From Polynucleobacter sp. AP-Sving-400A-A2 (GTDB lineage: Bacteria > Pseudomonadota > Gammaproteobacteria > Burkholderiales > Burkholderiaceae): a DNA stretch of 64,000 nt. Positions 61,743-64,000 of the stretch are shown one piece after another (position 1 is the first letter of the stretch; each line of letters begins with the position of its first letter). The DNA is taken from NCBI RefSeq assembly GCF_018688155.1, contig NZ_CP061312.1:682001-746000 (forward strand). Reading direction: 5' to 3'. The translations under genes were made by a program, and so were the position numbers. Below the pieces are notes generated by a model, which did not search any database, was not told where the DNA came from, and was given only the letters and a program-made list of their open reading frames with translations.

Positions 61743-62501
61743 ATGCGCCCCATCACTGTTATCGGCAACTGGAAAATGAACGGCAGCTTTGCAAGTAATG
61801 CAGACTGGATCAAGACCGTTTGCCGTGGGATGGAGCAGGGGATGCCTGCAGGTCGTAAGTATGTAGTGTGTGCCCCAGCACCTTATTTGTCACAGTGTGG
61901 CGATTTAATTCGTGACTGCTCTTTAGCTTTTTTAAGCTTAGGCGCTCAAGATGCGTCAGCTTACTCGGCGGGAGCTTATACCGGCGATGTTGCAGCAGCT
62001 ATGCTAAAGGAATTAGATTGTGCCTACGTCATCGTGGGACATTCAGAGCGCCGCCAGCATCATCAGGAGGTTGATGAGCAGGTAGCAGAAAAAGCGCTGC
62101 AGGTATTAGACAACGGTATGATTCCCGTGATTTGTGTTGGTGAGTCTGCAGATGAGCGCAACTCTGGACGTGAAGTTGAGGTTGTAAGAGGTCAAATTTC
62201 AAAGCAAGTTGCAATTTTGCAAGACCGCTTAGCCGATTGTCTGATTGCTTATGAGCCTGTTTGGGCTATTGGGACTGGTAAGGTAGCCAGCGCTCAAATA
62301 GCTCAGGACATGCACAGAGCAATTCGATTGCAGTTGGCAGAGTTTGATGAAGATGTAGCTTCCCACGTGGGAATTTTGTATGGCGGCAGTGTCAAGCCTG
62401 ATAATGCCGTTGAACTATTTGCAATGCCAGATATTGATGGTGGATTGATTGGGGGCGCTTCATTGAACCCTCAAGATTTTTTAGCCATCTGTCAGGCCTA
62501 G
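61743..62501 (+). CDS. tpiA: Triosephosphate isomerase
   Basis: 252 aa. TIM barrel with N/K active-site start VIGNWKMNGS (Asn11, Lys13 equivalents), catalytic His in VIVGHSERRQHH, catalytic Glu in AYEPVWAIGTGK and the C-terminal phosphate loop YGGSVKPDN and GGLIGGASL. Interconverts dihydroxyacetone phosphate and glyceraldehyde 3-phosphate. tpiA-secG order as in many proteobacteria. Confidence 0.97.
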   Translation: MRPITVIGNWKMNGSFASNADWIKTVCRGMEQGMPAGRKYVVCAPAPYLSQCGDLIRDCSLAFLSLGAQDASAYSAGAYTGDVAAAMLKELDCAYVIVGHSERRQHHQEVDEQVAEKALQVLDNGMIPVICVGESADERNSGREVEVVRGQISKQVAILQDRLADCLIAYEPVWAIGTGKVASAQIAQDMHRAIRLQLAEFDEDVASHVGILYGGSVKPDNAVELFAMPDIDGGLIGGASLNPQDFLAICQA

Positions 62502-62523
62502 ATTTTTTATTTGGAGATAAGCC

Positions 62524-62871
62524 ATGGAATGGTTTAAGACTTTATTGATCGTTTTACAGGTTATTTCAGCTTTGGCTGTGATCTTGCTCGTATTGCTTCA
62601 GCAGGGCAAAGGTGCCGACATGGGGGCTGCTTTTGGTTCTGGATCCTCCGGCAGTCTTTTTGGCGCCAGTGGCTCAGCCAACTTCCTTTCCCACACAACT
62701 GCAATCTTTGCGGGAATCTTTTTTGTTTGCACTTTAGGCATTACCTGGATCGGAAATAAAAATGAAGTCAGTCCTGGAATTTTGTCTAATACCGTGGCAC
62801 CAGTTGCAGCTCCTGCTGTCGCACCAGTAGCTCCAGTTCAGGATCCGACCAAGCCAGCAGTTCCAAAGTAA
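62524..62871 (+). CDS. secG: Protein translocase subunit SecG
   Basis: 115 aa, two membrane segments: LLIVLQVISALAVILLVLLQQGKG (about 6-29) and FAGIFFVCTLGITWIG (about 62-77). The cytoplasmic loop GADMGAAFGSGSSGSLFGASGSANFLSHTTA is the SecG signature. The C-terminal tail is Pro/Ala-rich (VAPVAAPAVAPVAPVQDPTKPAVPK). SecG assists SecYE. GGAGATAAGCC precedes the ATG. Confidence 0.95.
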   Translation: MEWFKTLLIVLQVISALAVILLVLLQQGKGADMGAAFGSGSSGSLFGASGSANFLSHTTAIFAGIFFVCTLGITWIGNKNEVSPGILSNTVAPVAAPAVAPVAPVQDPTKPAVPK

Positions 62872-62907
62872 AAAATAGGGTTTTAAGTAGTTTCTAACGC
62901 TATTTTT
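62871..62907 (+). terminator. Weak AT-rich hairpin after secG
   Basis: AAAAATAG (62871-62878) pairs with CTATTTTT (62900-62907). It contains the secG stop region and ends in a T run; stability is low, so function as a terminator is uncertain. Confidence 0.35.
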
Positions 62908-62956
62908 GAGGTAAATGAGTGGTGCAATGCAGTAGAATTGACGAGTTTTACAAGAT

Positions 62957-63041
62957 GCCGACGTGGTGAAATTGGTAGACACGCTATCTTGAGGGGGTAG
63001 TGGCTTAGGCTGTGCGAGTTCGAGTCTCGCCGTCGGCACCA
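62957..63041 (+). tRNA. tRNA-Leu (anticodon GAG)
   Basis: 85 nt with encoded CCA. Acceptor GCCGACG pairs with CGTCGGC; anticodon arm CTATC-TT-GAG-GG-GGTAG; long variable arm; T arm GAGTTCGAGTCTC. Between secG and nuoA, as expected in Burkholderiales. Confidence 0.97.
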
Positions 63042-63151
63042 AATTGTAAAAATTGTAGGGGGTTTATGCCCTAAATCAAGGTTTTTTGTAGTGGAGTAAT
63101 TGATAATTTGTAGCTTCTTAGGATTTACCGGACGAACGACTCAGGGCCATT

Positions 63152-63511
63152 TTGAATCTCGCTAATTACTTTCCCGTGCTGCTTTTTATCCTTGTAGGTA
63201 TTGGGGTTGGTTTAGTACCCATGTTCCTCGGAAAAATTTTGGCTCCTTCAAAGCCAGATGCTGAAAAACTGTCTCCTTACGAATGCGGTTTCGAAGCCTT
63301 CGAAGATGCGCGTATGAAATTTGACGTACGCTACTACCTCATCGCAATCCTATTTATCTTATTTGACTTAGAAACTGCATTTCTATTTCCATGGGGTGTG
63401 GCTCTGCGTGATATTGGTTGGTTTGGTTATGCCTCTATGGTGATTTTCTTATTGGAATTTATTGTGGGCTTCGTATATATCTGGAAAAAGGGCGCTCTCG
63501 ACTGGGAGTGA
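63152..63511 (+). CDS. nuoA: NADH-quinone oxidoreductase subunit A
   Basis: 119 aa, TTG start (the frame has no earlier suitable ATG). Three membrane segments: [44 protein letters not shown] and [21 protein letters not shown]. The conserved loop [22 protein letters not shown] contains the reactive Cys of NuoA/ND3. First gene of the complex I operon; nuoB follows after 5 bp. Confidence 0.95.
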
Positions 63512-63516
63512 TCGAT

Positions 63517-63999
63517 ATGGCACTAGAAGGCGTTCTCAAAGAAGGATTTGTTACCACTACTGCGGACCAGTTAATTAACTGGACTCGTAATGGTTCTTTA
63601 TGGCCAATGACATTTGGTCTTGCCTGCTGCGCTGTAGAAATGATGCACGCAGGCGCCTCCCGTTATGACTTGGATCGCTTTGGTGTGGTGTTCCGTCCAT
63701 CCCCGCGTCAATCAGATTTGATGATTGTGGCTGGCACTTTGTGTAACAAGATGGCTCCAGCACTTCGTAAGGTTTACGATCAAATGCCTGAGCCACGCTG
63801 GGTGATCTCGATGGGTTCTTGTGCCAATGGTGGTGGTTATTACCATAATTCGTATTCAGTAGTGCGCGGTTGCGACCGCATTGTGCCAGTCGATATTTAT
63901 GTTCCTGGTTGCCCTCCAACTGCAGAGGCCTTGATCTACGGAATTATTCAGTTGCAATCCAAGATCGCTCGTACTAGCACGATTGCGCGGAAGACTTAA
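63517..63999 (+). CDS. nuoB: NADH-quinone oxidoreductase subunit B
   Basis: 160 aa, complete; its stop is one base before the window edge. Start ATG 63517 ([11 protein letters not shown]); the upstream open frame overlaps nuoA in another frame and is not NuoB-like. The N2 [4Fe-4S] ligands are in [13 protein letters not shown] (two adjacent Cys), [12 protein letters not shown] and [11 protein letters not shown]. It holds the terminal iron-sulfur cluster of complex I next to the quinone site. The rest of the operon presumably continues past the window. Confidence 0.97.
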
Positions 64000-64000
64000 A

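Noticed and set aside
63418-63516. 33-residue N-terminal extension of NuoB
   Set aside because: It overlaps nuoA out of frame; NuoB proteins start [10 protein letters not shown] at 63517.

Overview
The window looks like chromosome of a free-living betaproteobacterium of the Burkholderiaceae, most like Polynucleobacter. The reasons are the moderate GC content, the gene orders ilvB-ilvN-ilvC-psd-pssA-leuA and rpsO-pnp-qor-tpiA-secG-tRNA-Leu-nuoA-nuoB, a Bug-type (TctC) binding protein beside a class III CoA-transferase, a phasin, and the sigma factor-DUF3619-DUF3106-RDD set typical of Burkholderiales. The genus is inferred from recalled gene order; no search was run.

Layout. 0-2.6 kb: 3' part of acs, tRNA-Ser(GGA), a phasin with a striking promoter/operator, and a YciI-like protein. 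2.6-8.6 kb: an exported DUF1080 protein, a small lipoprotein, and a two-gene NAD-linked molybdenum formate dehydrogenase. 8.6-13 kb: quinolinate/NAD synthesis (nadB, with nadA-nadC on the other strand), with a BrnTA toxin-antitoxin pair between them. 13-18.7 kb: hexose-phosphate enzymes (phosphomannomutase/phosphoglucomutase, pgi) with a MazEF-type pair between them, an LhgO-like oxidase and a Phd/VapC pair. Three toxin-antitoxin modules thus sit within about 8.4 kb, each next to a repeat that could be its operator.

18.8-23.2 kb: a compact integrated element of about 4.3 kb in the 3' end of tRNA-Ser(UGA), bounded by 15-bp direct repeats. It carries a tyrosine integrase, an unknown 186-aa protein, an AlpA-like regulator, a small protein with HUH and YxxK motifs like rolling-circle initiators, two tiny coupled genes and one cargo methyltransferase. 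It looks like a minimal phage satellite or integrative mobilizable element and is the best candidate here for something undescribed.

23.3-32.4 kb: an exported duplicated-domain protein, cytochrome b561, an orphan histidine kinase, a periplasmic alkylsulfatase, a chorismate-mutase-like protein flanked by a decayed copy of the neighbouring CoA-transferase 3' end, the CoA-transferase, a Bug protein and an enoyl-CoA hydratase. 32.4-39.8 kb: hemW, rdgB and rph on the minus strand, divergent from yicC-gmk-rpoZ-spoT, then greB facing tRNA-Arg(ACG). 39.9-46.7 kb: an MCE/Mla-type lipid transport operon, an SDR and an FtsX-like permease. 46.7-48.9 kb: an ECF sigma factor operon. 49.1-55.9 kb: branched-chain amino acid genes interleaved with phosphatidylethanolamine synthesis, with a leucine-rich leader peptide and attenuator before leuA. 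55.9-64 kb: a SYLF protein, a patatin-like lipoprotein, rpsO-pnp with an elaborate intergenic RNA, qor, tpiA, secG, tRNA-Leu(GAG) and the start of the nuo operon.
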